A stretch of DNA of 47,095 nt from Monoplex corrugatus (GCA_030674185.1 JAPXFY010000792.1:1-47095), one strand, 5' to 3'. Numbered from the stretch's first letter, positions 1-11,203 are shown. Translations and numbers: made by a program. The notes: generated from the sequence alone by a model not told the origin.

Positions 1-2539
1 ACAAAACACAAACAAAAACACAACAACATAATAAAACACAAAAAAAAAACAAACAAACAAAAACAAACAAACACAAAAAACAAAACACAAACAACATATA
101 AAAACACAAACAACCAAACCAACAATAAAAACACAACAACAATCAACATATACAAAACACAAAAAACCAAACAATAAAAAACACAAACAACCAAAACATA
201 TAAAAACACAAAACAACAATCAACATAAAAAACACAAACAACCAACAACATATACAAAAACAAACAAACCAACAACAAAAAAACACAAACAACCAACAAC
301 AATATAAAACACAAACAACCAATCAACAAATAAAACAAACAAACCAAAAAAACAATACAAAACACAAACAACCAACAACAAAAAAACACAAAAACCAACA
401 AAATACAAAACAAAAAACAACAAAAACAAAAAACAAAAAAAATAAAAACAAACAACAAACAACCAAACAAAACAAAAACAACATCAAAAACAAAACAAAC
501 AACAAAACAAAAAAACAAAACAACAATAAAAACAAAACAACAATCAACATAACAAAAACAAAAACAACCAACAACAAAAAAACAAAAACACAAACAACAA
601 ACAACATATAAAAACACAAACAACCAACAACATATACAAAACACAAACAAACCAATCAACATATATAAAACACAAACAACCAAAACAAAAAAACAAACAA
701 CCAACAACAAAAAAACAAAACAAAACAACAAAAACAAACAAACAACAAAATACAACAAAATAACAAAACACAAAACCAACAACATACAAAACACAAACAA
801 CCAAACAAAATAAACACAAACAACCAACAACATAAAAAACACAAACAACCAACAACATATAAAAACAAAAAACCAACAAATAACAAAACACAAAAACAAC
901 AACAATACAAAAACAAACAACCAACAACAAATAAAAACAACAAACAAACAACAATAACAAACAATAACAAAACAAAACAAAAACAAACAACCAAACAATA
1001 AAAAAACACAAAAACCAACAAATATACAAAACACAAACAAACAAAACAATAAAAACACAAACAACAAAAAACAATAAAAACACAAACAACCAAAAACAAA
1101 ACAAAAAACAAAAAAAAAACAAAACAAACCAACAACATATACAAAACAAAAACAACCAACAAAAATATAAAAACACAAACCAACAACATAAAAAACACAA
1201 AACAACAAAAAAAACCAAACATATAAAAACACAAACAACCAAACAACATAATAAAACACAAACAACAAACAACAATAAAAACACAACAACCAATCAACAT
1301 ATATAAAACACAAACAACAACAACAAAACAAAACACAACAACCAACATATAAAAACACAAACAACAACAACATATAAAAACACAAACAACCAATCAACAT
1401 ATAAAAACAACAAACAAACAAACAACACATATAAAACACAAACAACAAACAACATATAAAAACACAAACAAACAACAACAATATACAAAACACAAACAAC
1501 CAACAACATATAAAAACACAAACAACCAACATAAAAAAACACAAACAACAACAATATACAAAACACAAACAACCAACAACATATACAAAACACAAACAAC
1601 CAACAACATATACAAAACACAAACAACCAACATATACAAAACACAAACAACAACATATACAAAACACAAACAACCAACAATACAAAACACAAACAAACAA
1701 CATATACAAAACACAACAAAAAAAATAAAACACAAACACAACAACAACAAAATAACAAAACAAACAACCAACATATACAAAACACAAACAACCAACATAT
1801 ACAAACACAAACAACCAACAATAAAACACAAAAACAACAATACAAAACACAAAACAACAACAAAACAAAAACAAACAAAACACAACAACAAAACAAAACA
1901 AACCAACAACATATAAAAACAAAAAAAACAACAAACATACAAAACACAAACAAAACCAACAAAATAAAACACAAACAACAACAAATATAAAACACAAACA
2001 ACCAACAACATATAAAAACACAAACAACCAACAACATATACAAAAACAAACAACCAAAACATATAAAAACACAAACAACCAACAACAATACAAAACACAA
2101 ACAACCAACAAATATAAAAACACAAAAACAAACAACATAATAAAAACACAAACAACAACATATAAAAAACAAACAACAACAAATATAAAACACAAACAAC
2201 CAAACAACAATATAAAACACAAAAAACCAACAACATATAAAAACACAAACAACAAAACAAAAAAAAACAAAACAAACATATAAAAACACAAACAACAACA
2301 ACATATAAAAACACAAACAAAAAACATAAAAAAACACAAACAACCAAACAACATATAAAAACACAAACAACCATCAACATATAAAAACACAAACAACCAT
2401 CAACATATACAAAACACAAACAACACCAACATACAAACACAACAAACCAATACCCAACAACAACAACTATATAAAACACACATTAAAACAACCTCAACAT
2501 AAAAAATAACAACAACAAAAAAATATCACCAATCACATT
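1..2539. repeat. G-free A/C-rich degenerate tandem repeat
   Basis: The plus strand has no G from base 1 to base 2539; the first G is at 2540. The tract is mostly A and C, with T largely confined to short CATAT, AATA and ATCAAC motifs. The best-preserved stretches, for example 1560-1680, repeat a unit of about 27 bp built from AAAACACAAAC, AACCAACAAC and ATATAC blocks, with many one-base changes in A-run length. Long minus-strand open frames here reflect the missing bases and are not genes. On the enolase strand the tract lies downstream of the exon at 3243-3334, so a transcript through it would contain no C. Confidence 0.9.
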
Positions 2540-3242
2540 GCTAAACAACAAAGTCAATATACAACATAACAAAAGACACCAATCAATCTAAACTATCAAA
2601 GTCAAAACAAACAATCAAATAAATGAAACTACCAATAAAATGAATATACAAAAACAACATATATATACAAAAAAACTACCACATCAATATAACAATCAAA
2701 ACAAAGTTCACACTCTTCGATCAACCAACCATCAATATAAAACACAAACATAAATCAGTTACAAATAATACCATGCATGAATGCAAAACGCACATAACAA
2801 TATATATACCAGAATAAACAAAGAACACAAACACAGCCCAAACATACCATCAGTATATTGAAACAGCAAGCAGTTAAAAACATTCAAACAACAAACAATA
2901 CATACAAATGGTATATACAAAAAAGGATACCGACATAACCACCAAGTGTGCTATATTAAAAACTGCACATACAATTCTATGAAACATAACACCAATACAA
3001 TAATAAAACACTACAACCTACATACAGTTAGCCATGTGGTTCACACAACAGATTAATAAGTCACACATTCCAACAACCATTCCCTGGGATGGTATCCCGT
3101 CGCCATACACTGCGTGGGTGCGACTAAAAATAACAAATCAATCAAGAAGCCTCAAACTCTCTTCAATATCTTGAAGTTATCCCAAATCAACATAAAACAT
3201 AGCAAGTATTCACCAAGAGACATGTCAGCAAGAAAGCCCAAC
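2540..3242. other. Low-G transition sequence, no gene seen
   Basis: G returns gradually over about 500 bases and composition becomes ordinary by about 3060. Short AC-rich blocks resembling the preceding repeat persist to about 2760. I see no coding signal. Because the enolase strand is minus, this would be the start of the following intron. Confidence 0.5.
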
Positions 3243-3334
3243 CTTTTCCATGATATTTGCTTTGTCACACTCTCATTCCAAGGCCTCATAGATTCCAGTA
3301 GATGCACCACTCGGGACAGCAGCACGGAACAGAC
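3243..3334 (-). CDS. Enolase, second coding exon, broken
   Basis: Read on the minus strand, a pyrimidine-rich stretch ending in CCCACCAG is followed at 3334 by GT and then codons for LFRAAVPSGASTGIYEALE. This is the conserved enolase segment that carries the active-site loop (SGAST). The leading GT completes the glycine codon split at the end of the exon at 27573. After EALE the frame hits TGA, where the family has Leu-Arg-Asp-Asn. The exon then continues as recognisable but indel-damaged enolase to a possible GT donor at 3242-3241. It is 92 nt; the corresponding exon of animal enolases is 96 nt. Enolase converts 2-phosphoglycerate to phosphoenolpyruvate in the cytosol. Identity is clear; whether the damage is real (pseudogene) or a consensus error is open. 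Confidence 0.85.
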
Positions 3335-4089
3335 CTGGTGGGCAAAATTAGGGATATCAGTATTTAGTAATAATTCATCCCCATCCACTGATCCCACAGA
3401 ATGATATAGCAGTCTACAAAAAAATGTTTTTGCTGCCAAACAACACCTGCCAAAAAACAAAAAACAAAAACAAAAAGATATTCTTGTCTAAAATAGCAGG
3501 TATATATATATATATAAAAGAGGGTAAAATGAAAAACAAAACATAACAGATATGTGTATGCTGAAAATTAACATTCAGATTCTCACTGAATTGTCATAAT
3601 GTTACAGGCATGAGAAAATGATATCTAATGATGACAATGTTCTTCACAATATGAAGGGAATTTAAACAAAACTAAGCAACTGGTCCATCCGGTCAGTATT
3701 TGAGTCAATTCTTTAAAATACTGTGCAGTTCAACTTTGTGCAATTTTAACAACTACTTTCAATCAGTGCAAAATACCTCAATGTAAAGTATGTCCCATGT
3801 CATTCTTGTCCCAAAGAAATCATCTCCACTGAACTGGTCCAGACAGTATTTGAACCAACGCTCTAAAATACTGTGCAGTTCAGCTTTTTACAATTACAGA
3901 AAACAACTTTCAATCAGAGCAAAAAAAATCTCCATGTGTCATATGTCCCATGTCATACTTGTCCCAAAGAAATCAACTAGTGACTGTATGAATGACCTCC
4001 ATCCTGTAGGCAGTAGCACTATCATCTGCTATCATGAAGAATGAAAGAATGCTGCTATTCAAGTTACAAGTTAATGCAAAACAAAAGTG
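3335..4089. other. Enolase intron segment without genes
   Basis: There is a short (TA)n run near 3501-3517 and the 154-bp duplication described separately. The minus-strand open frame at 3152-3460 is enolase exon 3 read in another frame together with intron sequence, so I do not call it a gene. Confidence 0.5.
3680..3983 (+). repeat. Two-copy tandem duplication, about 154 bp
   Basis: The unit starting with CTGGTCC at 3680 recurs at 3834 with substitutions and small indels. Both units end in the shared stretch GTCCCAAAGAAATCA (3809-3823 and 3961-3975). It is diverged, hence old, and no coding content is recognised. Confidence 0.8.
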
Positions 4090-4565
4090 GGCAGTCCAAT
4101 GTACCTGACATTTTCAGAGTCCTTCACAGAACTCTTCTCCTGTCTGCAGTGTTTCAGCCTCCTCAGCCATGACTCAAATGTTTTTTTTTGATAGTCTGAT
4201 TAAATAAACAGGGCAGCAAGTTGTGACTTTACCGTTTTTCACCAAGTCCTGGATTCTTGACAACTTCTTGCCAGCCAGGCTTTGCTTCAGAGAAGAAATA
4301 AGAGTAAGTCGCACGGGGCTTAGTCAGCACTGTTGGGTGGATAAGGGAGAGCTTGAATGGATCATTCTTGCAGATAGGTCACAGTGACCTTGGCTTTGTG
4401 GGCATTTGAGTTGTCATGTTTTGATGGAGCCCACATTCAGATGCTGCTCATAAACAGACTACACAACATCAGGCAAAACACTTTCTATGTAATATCTAGC
4501 TGTAAGAGTAGGCAAAATATCAACCACCATAGAGCCTTGGGAGCTGAAGGAAAAGGGGAAACGTC
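4090..4565 (-). mobile_element. Mariner-type transposase relic (DD34D)
   Basis: On the minus strand the frame reads HDNSNAHKAKVTVTYLQE, a stop, then LPYPPNSAD, a stop, and APCD. The Asp of HDN (4413-4415) and the Asp of CD (4308-4310) are separated by exactly 34 codons, which is the mariner catalytic spacing. Further on, the mariner C-terminal block survives around LAGKKL and ESWLRRLKHC. Upstream, ARYYIESVLPDVV and NVGSIKT fit the region before the second catalytic Asp. Stops and frame changes show a dead, 5'-truncated copy. Terminal inverted repeats were not found. It sits inside the long enolase intron in the same orientation as the host gene. Confidence 0.85.
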
Positions 4566-4839
4566 TCTTCCCGCTTTGAAAACCAGGTCACAATATAACT
4601 GGCCTTTCATCCTTATCATCAACCAACATTTCACAAGTCTTTTGTTAAGGATGCCAAAAGTTCCATGATTATGTTGCATAATCATTTGGGGCCCTCTAAC
4701 TCCAACATTTCAAGCAATCATTTTACATACTTTGAACCCTCTGTTCTCTTTTTATTTATTTTTTTTTTTCATTTAACAAAAGGTAAGGAATCCATCTTAC
4801 TTTCCTCATCTCAAGATCATATGCTGGATCTGTTCAATA

Positions 4840-4849
4840 TGTCGTATGA

Positions 4850-4901
<52 letters not shown>

Positions 4902-6964
4902 GTCAGGTGCTCTGCTGCATGGTGTTGGTGATCATGGACTTGTTCTATCTCTCGATGCCCCAACCATCTCCTCCACCCTCCTCGTGCCCAGCCACTCTGC
5001 AAGTCCATCCAGCATTTTCTCCCTGGGTCTACCTGGTGCTCTCTTTCCTTCCAGCTTTCCACTTGTGACCAGGTGCTCCAAATTCCCCTTCCTCATAAAA
5101 CGGCCTATAAATGTTGCCTGTCTTTTCCTAATCTTCCTTATGAATGATCTACTTGCGTCTGCCTCCATCAAGACTGTCTCGTTAGTTTTCTTTGCTGTCC
5201 ATGGAACTCTCAACATTCTTCTTAGAAACCACATCTCAGCTGCCTCAATCTTGCTCTGGCTTTGCTTGTTGACTGTCCATGCCTCACATCTGTACAACAG
5301 TATTGGTTCTATATAACATTCAAGAACTCTCTTGCTGATGTTAATTAATAGGCATTTGTTGGTAAGAATGCTTGTCATCTTCTTGAATGCTGCTTTGGCT
5401 TGGCCTATTCTGCCGGCTATTTCCGATGTGCATCTGCCGTCTGATGAAATGATAGTTCCCAGGTATTTAAATTTATCAACCTGTGTCAAGGTTGTGCCAT
5501 TTGCTGTTATTTTGCATGAGGGGATTTCATGTTTTTTACTGATCACCATGACTTCAGTCTTCCTGCTGTTTAGTTCCAACCCCGTACCTTTGCTTTCTAT
5601 TTCTAGTATATTCACAAAGTTTTGTAGGTCCCTTTCATTTTCTGCAATTAGCACGGTGTCATCTGCGTATCGAATGTTGTTATCATTTTCCCTCCAACCT
5701 TTAATCCAGGGTCTTCTAGGTTTCTCATGATGTTTTCGCTGTAAAGTGAAAACAGATCTGGTGACAAAACACATCCCTGTCTGACTCCTCTTTTGATGTT
5801 TTGGAAAGTGCTTGTATCGTTTTCTATTCTCATTGCAGCTGTTTGTTCCCAGTACATATTTCTGATTATTCGTAGATCTTTTCCATCAACATTGAGTCTC
5901 TCCAGTTGGTTGATCAATTCTTCATGTCTTACCTGATCGAAAGCCTTGGTGTAGTCAACAAAGCATAAATACAAATCCTTATTCATCTCAATTGACCTCA
6001 CTATGATAGTTCTCAGGATGTATATGGCATTAATAGTTCCTTTCCCTGCCACAAATCCACACTGTTCTTCTGCTATTTCTCTTTTGATTCTATTCCTTGT
6101 CCTTGTCATAATTATTCTTAACAGGATTTTTGTTACATGACTCATCAAACTGATTGTGCGATGGAGTTCGCATTCTATAGCCCCTGTCTTCTTTGGAAGT
6201 GCAATGAAAATTGATTTTGACATATCTTAGGGGATTTTTCCAGTGTCGTAGATTTCATTTAAGAGGACTGTTATTTTTTCTATGCCAAATTCCTCCAGGG
6301 CTTCAATCATCTCTGTAGTAATGTTGTCTGGTCCTGGGGCTTTTCCTGGTTTCATCTTTTTCAGTGCTGCTCTAACTTCATCTTTCATTATGGGTGGTCC
6401 TTCAAAGTTCTTTTTTATAATGTGTTCTTCGTTTCTGTCATCCTCAAAAAAGTCTTTAATGTACTCTCCCCCCATCTGTCTAATATTTTGTCTTTTTCCA
6501 TGATAAGCGTGCCATCTTTCGATTTTAAGCAACCAGTTGATGTGCATGTATTTTTCCTGTGGACAATTTCTTCAATTCGTCTATGCATACCCTGAGGATC
6601 CATTTTGTGTCAGTCTTCCATTTCTTTGCATTTTGTTTTCAGCCAAGCTTCCTTGCACATACTCCTGATCTCCTTGTTTATCTTCCTGTATATCTCCTCG
6701 TTTCTCTTTGCCTTCCTCTTTTCCTCCATCAAGCCCAAAATTTCATTGTCATCCAGCTCTTTTTTGCTTTTCTATCTGCATTAGGGATTTCTTCACAAGC
6801 TTCATTTATCAAATTTCTCAACTTTGTCCACTGTTCCTCACTGTCACCAACGTCTTCCGGAGCACTGAATTTGTTTTGAACATGTACATTTAATTTATAC
6901 GTATCACTTCATCTGTCTTTAAGAGTCCAAGATTTAGTTTGATGTTGCTTTTGTCGTATGACAT
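4840..6964 (-). repeat. 13-bp target-site duplication around RTE copy A1
   Basis: TGTCGTATGACAT occurs at 4840-4852 and again at 6952-6964, exactly bracketing the minus-strand RTE copy. The left copy abuts the element's trinucleotide 3' tail. The right copy abuts the point where the coding sequence stops. This defines the insertion boundaries to the base. Confidence 0.92.
4853..6951 (-). mobile_element. RTE-type LINE, family A, 5'-truncated copy A1
   Basis: The copy encodes an RTE-clade reverse transcriptase in three main overlapping or adjacent frames. 6227-6547 carries the region before RT motif 1, including KMKPGKAPGPDNI. 5648-6223 carries FVDYTKAFDQV and GVRQGCVLSPDLFSLY. 4932-5774 carries YADDTVLIAE and the C-terminal CEAWTVNKQSQ, RKRQATF and GRPREK motifs. 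From 6600 to 6951 more frameshifted pre-RT coding sequence is visible. The endonuclease domain is absent. The 3' end is a (TGA)n tail (plus-strand ATC repeats to about 4901). Family members use the first TGA of the tail as the stop codon. A 13-bp target duplication flanks the copy. Frameshifts make it inactive. Confidence 0.92.
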
Positions 6965-7117
6965 ACCATAAATTTCATTTACTTGATGAACTGAAATATA
7001 TCATTATATCATAGAGTATTGTCTGTTATGATGCCGTTCTAAACCCTTTCCACTCTTTTCCACTTTTTAAACAATTGTATGTGTGCAAACAAATATGTAC
7101 CTATACCTATGTGTGTA
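6965..7117. other. Short spacer between two LINE insertions
   Basis: This is about 140 bases of pre-insertion sequence. Its last 13 bases (ACCTATGTGTGTA, 7105-7117) are the left target duplication of the next element and recur at 9805-9817. Confidence 0.8.
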
Positions 7118-9791
7118 TAATCCAATTAATGACAGATTTCTCACTGTCAAAATAAATACCAAATATGCTGTTTTGAACATAGTTCAAGCCTATGCTCCAA
7201 CATCCACTAGCTCAGAAGAAGAAATAGAAAATTTTTACAATGACCTCCAAACTATCAGAGACAAAATCCCCAAAAAGGAAATATGCATTGTGATGGGTGA
7301 CTTCAACGCTAAAGTTGGAGAGGGGGCTGACACAGAATGTGGAATAGGACCATATGGTTTAGGAGAACGAAATGAGAGAGGTGACATGCTGGCTCTGTTT
7401 TGTCAGGCAAATGAGATGAACATCACAAATACTTTCTTCCAACAACCACTGCGCAGAAGATACACATGGATCTCTCCAGGAGACAGGTGTCGTAATCAGA
7501 TTGATTATATTATCATTGACAGATCCTGGAAATCAACTGTCCTCAATGCAAAAACAAAGCCTGGAACAGACTGCGACACGGATCACATTCTTGTGACAAC
7601 CAAATTAAGAATGAAAATATTGAAGAAGCCTAAAACCAAATCGACGCCAAAGTTCGACATATCAAAATTAGAAAACCCTGAGCTGGCGTTAGAATTTAGT
7701 ATAGAATTTAGTATAGAAACAAGTAATCGTTTCTTAAAGTTACTTGAAGTTTGGGATGAAAATGACTCATATCCTGATGAAATCTGGACAGACATAAAAA
7801 ACACACTGACCAAAATCTCTGAAGAAAAACTAGGAAAAGAAAAGAAAAGGAAAAAAGCTAAGCCCTACATAAGTCAGGAAGTGATAGATCTGGCAGAAAA
7901 GAAAAGTCAAGCTCGAAAGCAGGGAGAGCGGGAAAAATACTCAGCACTGAAAAGGGAAATAAAAAGTAAAGTCAGAAGAGACAAAGCAAATTGGCTGGCA
8001 CAAGAATGCAGTAAAATCAATGAACACAACGAAAACAGGAAGTCGAGGGAGCTCTTCAAACAAATAAAAAAAGTGAAAAAAACAAATTTCAAAGCAACAA
8101 ACCAATGCATCAACAACAAGGATGGTCACACACTGACTGAACCAGATGATGTCTTGGATAGGTGGAACGAATATGGCACATCACTTTTTGGCAAGCCTGA
8201 CGGCCATGAAAATAATTTAGAGCCAAATTTGGAATTGACCCCTGGAGATATGGAACCTGAACCTCTGCTCAGCGAAGTTGAATCTGCCATTAAAGATCTA
8301 AAATGCAGAAAGTCTCCTGGTCTTGACAATATTCCTGGAGAGTTGTTGAAACACTCAGGTGATGGTGGACTCAAAGTAATGCATCAGTTATGCTGCAAGA
8401 TATGGAAGACTTGTCAATGGCCTACAGACTGGAAGCTCCAAGAATTTGTCATGTTACATAAGAGTGGAAATGTCAAAGACTGCAACAATTATAGAACAAT
8501 TGCACTGATCAGTCATGCCAGTAAAATACTGCTGATAATAATTTTAAACAGGTTAAAGCCAAAAGTAGAGGAAGAGCTATCCGACTGTCAGGCAGGCTAT
8601 AGGAAAAACAGGGGAACAATAGATATGCTGTTTGTACTCCAGATATTGATAGAAAAGATTAGAAACACAGACCAAGAGATGTTCATCGTTTTCATTGACT
8701 ACAGCAAAGCGTTTGATAGCGTGATTCACCAAAGTCTTTTCCACTTCATGATCAAAATGGGTTTTCCAAGACATCTGGTTTCCCTCATAGCTTCATTATA
8801 TAATGATCAAAAAGCAACAATCAGATGGAATAATCAAAACTGCAAATTTTTTAACATCACTAAAGGGGTAAGGCAGGGTTGCATCCTGTCTCCACATCTC
8901 TTCAGCATATACACTGAACATATCATGAGAGAAGCAGACATAGAAGACATGGGAGTAAATATTGGTGGTAGAAACCTGTCAAATTTACGCTACGCAGATG
9001 ACACAGGATTACTGGCAGACAACATTACAGGCTCTAGGAGGATCCTGAGCAGGGTAGACCGGGTTGGAAAGGCAGCTGGGCTGGACTTAAATTCAAAGAA
9101 GACAAAGGTTATGCATGTTGCAGGCAAATATAACACTAGACAGGACCAGATCATGCTAAACCAAGTCCCTCTAGAAAATGTCAAGGACTTTAAATATTTA
9201 GGTTCAGTCAAGACACACGATGGAACATGCTCAAAAGACATAAAGATGAGAATTGGAATGGCCAAGAACAGTATGGTTCAATTGAACAATATTTGGAAAG
9301 ACCACAGCATAACAGCAGACCTTAAGATAAAACTCTTAAAATGTCTTGTCTGGCCAGTGATGTTATACGGCTGCGAGGCATGGACAATGAAGAAAGAGGA
9401 TGAAAGACGAGTGGAAGCAGCAGAGCTGTGGTTTTACCGAAGACTGCTGAGGGTCAGATGGACGGATAGGCGCTCAAATGAAAGCATACTGAATGAGTTG
9501 GGTACTACACGCAAGCTCCTAGTACTCATACAACGGAGGAAACTGAAATATGTTGGACACGCAATCCGTAATGAGAGAACAGACTTGATGTCCACTGTCC
9601 TCCAGGGTAAAGTGGAAGGAAAGAGAAACAGAGGACGGCCACCTGCATCACTTGCTAGAAACATCACAAACATCAGTGGCAAGAAACTCCAGGAGGTGGT
9701 CAGACTTAGCCAAGATCGAGAGTGCTGGAGGCAGCTTGTGAGGACATCATGTGCAGCGGCCAACACTGTTCCCGGTGACGCCGACGGGTGA
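7118..9791 (+). CDS. RTE endonuclease/reverse transcriptase, N-terminally truncated
   Basis: The open frame runs in from flanking DNA (a Met at 7083 lies outside the element), so the true N-terminus is missing. About the first 170 residues are the rest of an exonuclease-endonuclease-phosphatase domain: QAYAPT, MGDFNAKVG, RNQIDYI and the DTDHILV catalytic His. A lysine-rich linker follows. The reverse transcriptase then shows SPGLDNIPGE, YRTIALISH, FIDYSKAFDSV, GVRQGCILSPHLF and RYADD (residues about 637-640 counted from 7083). The C-terminal part has LYGCEAWTM, RRLLRVRWTDRRSNES and a basic GRPP tail. The protein would perform target-primed reverse transcription if its endonuclease were complete. 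The stop codon at 9789-9791 lies within the first tail heptamer, so there is essentially no 3' UTR. Confidence 0.92.
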
Positions 9792-9804
9792 CGGGTGACG
9801 GGTG
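7118..9804 (+). mobile_element. RTE-type LINE, family B, 5'-truncated copy B1
   Basis: The element is delimited by a 13-bp target duplication, ACCTATGTGTGTA at 7105-7117 and 9805-9817. It begins inside the endonuclease domain and ends with three copies of the heptamer GACGGGT (9783-9803). The translated frame has no internal stop over nearly 2.7 kb, so the insertion is young. It stands head-to-head with copy A1, only about 140 bases away. Fragments of the same family lie at 12490-12880, 40228-41125 with 42028-42358, and 41555-41945. Confidence 0.93.
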
Positions 9805-9817
9805 ACCTATGTGTGTA

Positions 9818-9956
9818 GATCTAGTAAATATAATAAAACACACACACACATAAATGCAACTTAATGTCTTTACAAGCTGAACAGTTTGCTCGTTCCAGGT
9901 TTCACTTGGATGTCCATATTAGTACTATGTCTTTCGTTGTGGATTTTCGTTATTTG
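9818..9956. other. Spacer with short CA run
   Basis: This short stretch contains a (CA)n run near 9838-9850 and no recognised gene. Confidence 0.5.
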
Positions 9957-10952
9957 AAAACTTTCTCAGCTGCCTCCTCTTTCTCTCCCATTATGTAACA
10001 CATCAGTCCCAATTTCTGATTCAGCTAAAAACCTTGGTGTCTGCATTGACTCTACCCTCTCCATGAACAACTTTGTTTCTCAAACTGCCAGATCCTGCTA
10101 CTATCATCTCCATCGTATAAAGCTGATCAGGAAGTATCTCTCTGTCGAAACAACTGCAAAACTCGTTCTCTCCTTCATAATGTCTCGCATTGACTATTGC
10201 AATTCACTCCTGTCTGGTCTTCCTGCCTCCACCATTCACATCCTACAGCGCATTCAAAACAATGCTGCACGCCTTGTACTCAAAAAGAAAAAAGCTGACC
10301 ACATATCTCCTCTCCTGGCACAACTTCACTGGCTCCCTGTATCAAAGCGCATACAGTACAAACTAGACACCATGTGCTACAAAAGCCTCAATAACGCAGC
10401 CCCCGATTACCTGTCAAGCCTACTTGAGATCTATGTTCCCTCACGTACCCTCCGCTCTGCCTCTGATCCTCTGACTTTTCGCTTTCCACGCACTAAGCTC
10501 AATACCTATGGTCCACGAGCCTTCTCTGTTTCTGGTCCACTCTCCTGGAACAAACTTCCTCTCTCAGTCCGTCAGCAACCTACTTTTGTCTCCTTCAAGT
10601 CCGCTCTCAAAATTCACCTTTTCTCTTCTGCATAAAATCCTAACCTCACTCAACCCTCCCCTCTGCAGCCTGTCTCCGCTCGGAGGGAATCACATGGTTA
10701 TAATATATAATTGTATGCTATGCTCTCTATAATTTTCCATTGCTTTTATTCTTGCTTTTATTGCTTTTATTCTTTCTCCCCATTTATAGCCATGCGTGTG
10801 TGTGGGTGTGTGTGTGTGTGCGTGTGTGTCTGTGTGTGTGCGTGCGTGTGTGTGCGTGCGTGCGTGCCTGCGTGTGTGTCTGCTTCAGCGCTTAGATTTG
10901 ATTTTATCAAGATTTTGCGCTATATAAATATTGTAATTATTATTATTATTAA
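9957..10952 (+). mobile_element. L2/CR1-group LINE 3' fragment with open C-terminal frame
   Basis: The frame at 10063-10635 is the C-terminal end of an L2/CR1-type reverse transcriptase: [63 protein letters not shown] and FKSALKIHLF. Homology with the copy at 38565-39574 begins near 9957, so this is a 5' truncation. The 3' UTR carries a (TG)n tract at about 10796-10880. It then has the terminal module CAGCGCTTAGATTTG and GCGCTATATAAATA, and a short (ATT)n tail. The same arrangement ends the copies at 15378 and 38565. The fragment cannot move by itself. Confidence 0.9.
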
Positions 10953-10988
10953 TACCTATCACACAATGCAAACTGTACTACATGACAA

Positions 10989-11203
10989 ACATTTGTGTGC
11001 CCAGAAAATGAATCCTAGCACAGAAAAGCTCAGATGCTGTATTTTGACAAACTTGGAGACTGTATGATCAAATTTCATGCTGTCTCCATGCACAGCTGTC
11101 AAATCAGCATGAATTCTGATCACACAGTCTCCAGCTTTGTCAAAATACAGCATCTGAGCTTTTGTGTGCTAGGATTCATTTACAATTTTCTGGGCACACA
11201 TGT
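10989..11203. mobile_element. 215-bp long-hairpin (fold-back/MITE-like) element
   Basis: Arms at 10989-11082 and 11105-11203 are near-perfect inverted complements around a 22-base loop. Shared blocks on both arms include AATCCTAGCACA, AAGCTCAGATGCTGTATTTT, TGACAAA and GGAGACTGT. It has no coding capacity. No clear target duplication was seen. An RNA from it would fold into a nearly continuous hairpin of about 95 bp. Confidence 0.88.

Noticed and set aside
220..2479. Long minus-strand open frames rich in Phe, Cys, Val and Leu
   Set aside because: They exist only because the strand lacks C and stop triplets are rare in the repeat; no domain or codon signal.
3114..3404. Plus-strand 96-codon open frame
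   Set aside because: It lies antisense to the enolase exon and has no recognisable product.
4846..5316. Plus-strand frame starting with a polyserine run
   Set aside because: It is the ATC tail and the antisense of RTE copy A1.
7083..7117. Met at 7083 as the start of the RTE protein
   Set aside because: It lies upstream of the target duplication, in host DNA; the element starts at about 7118 and is truncated.
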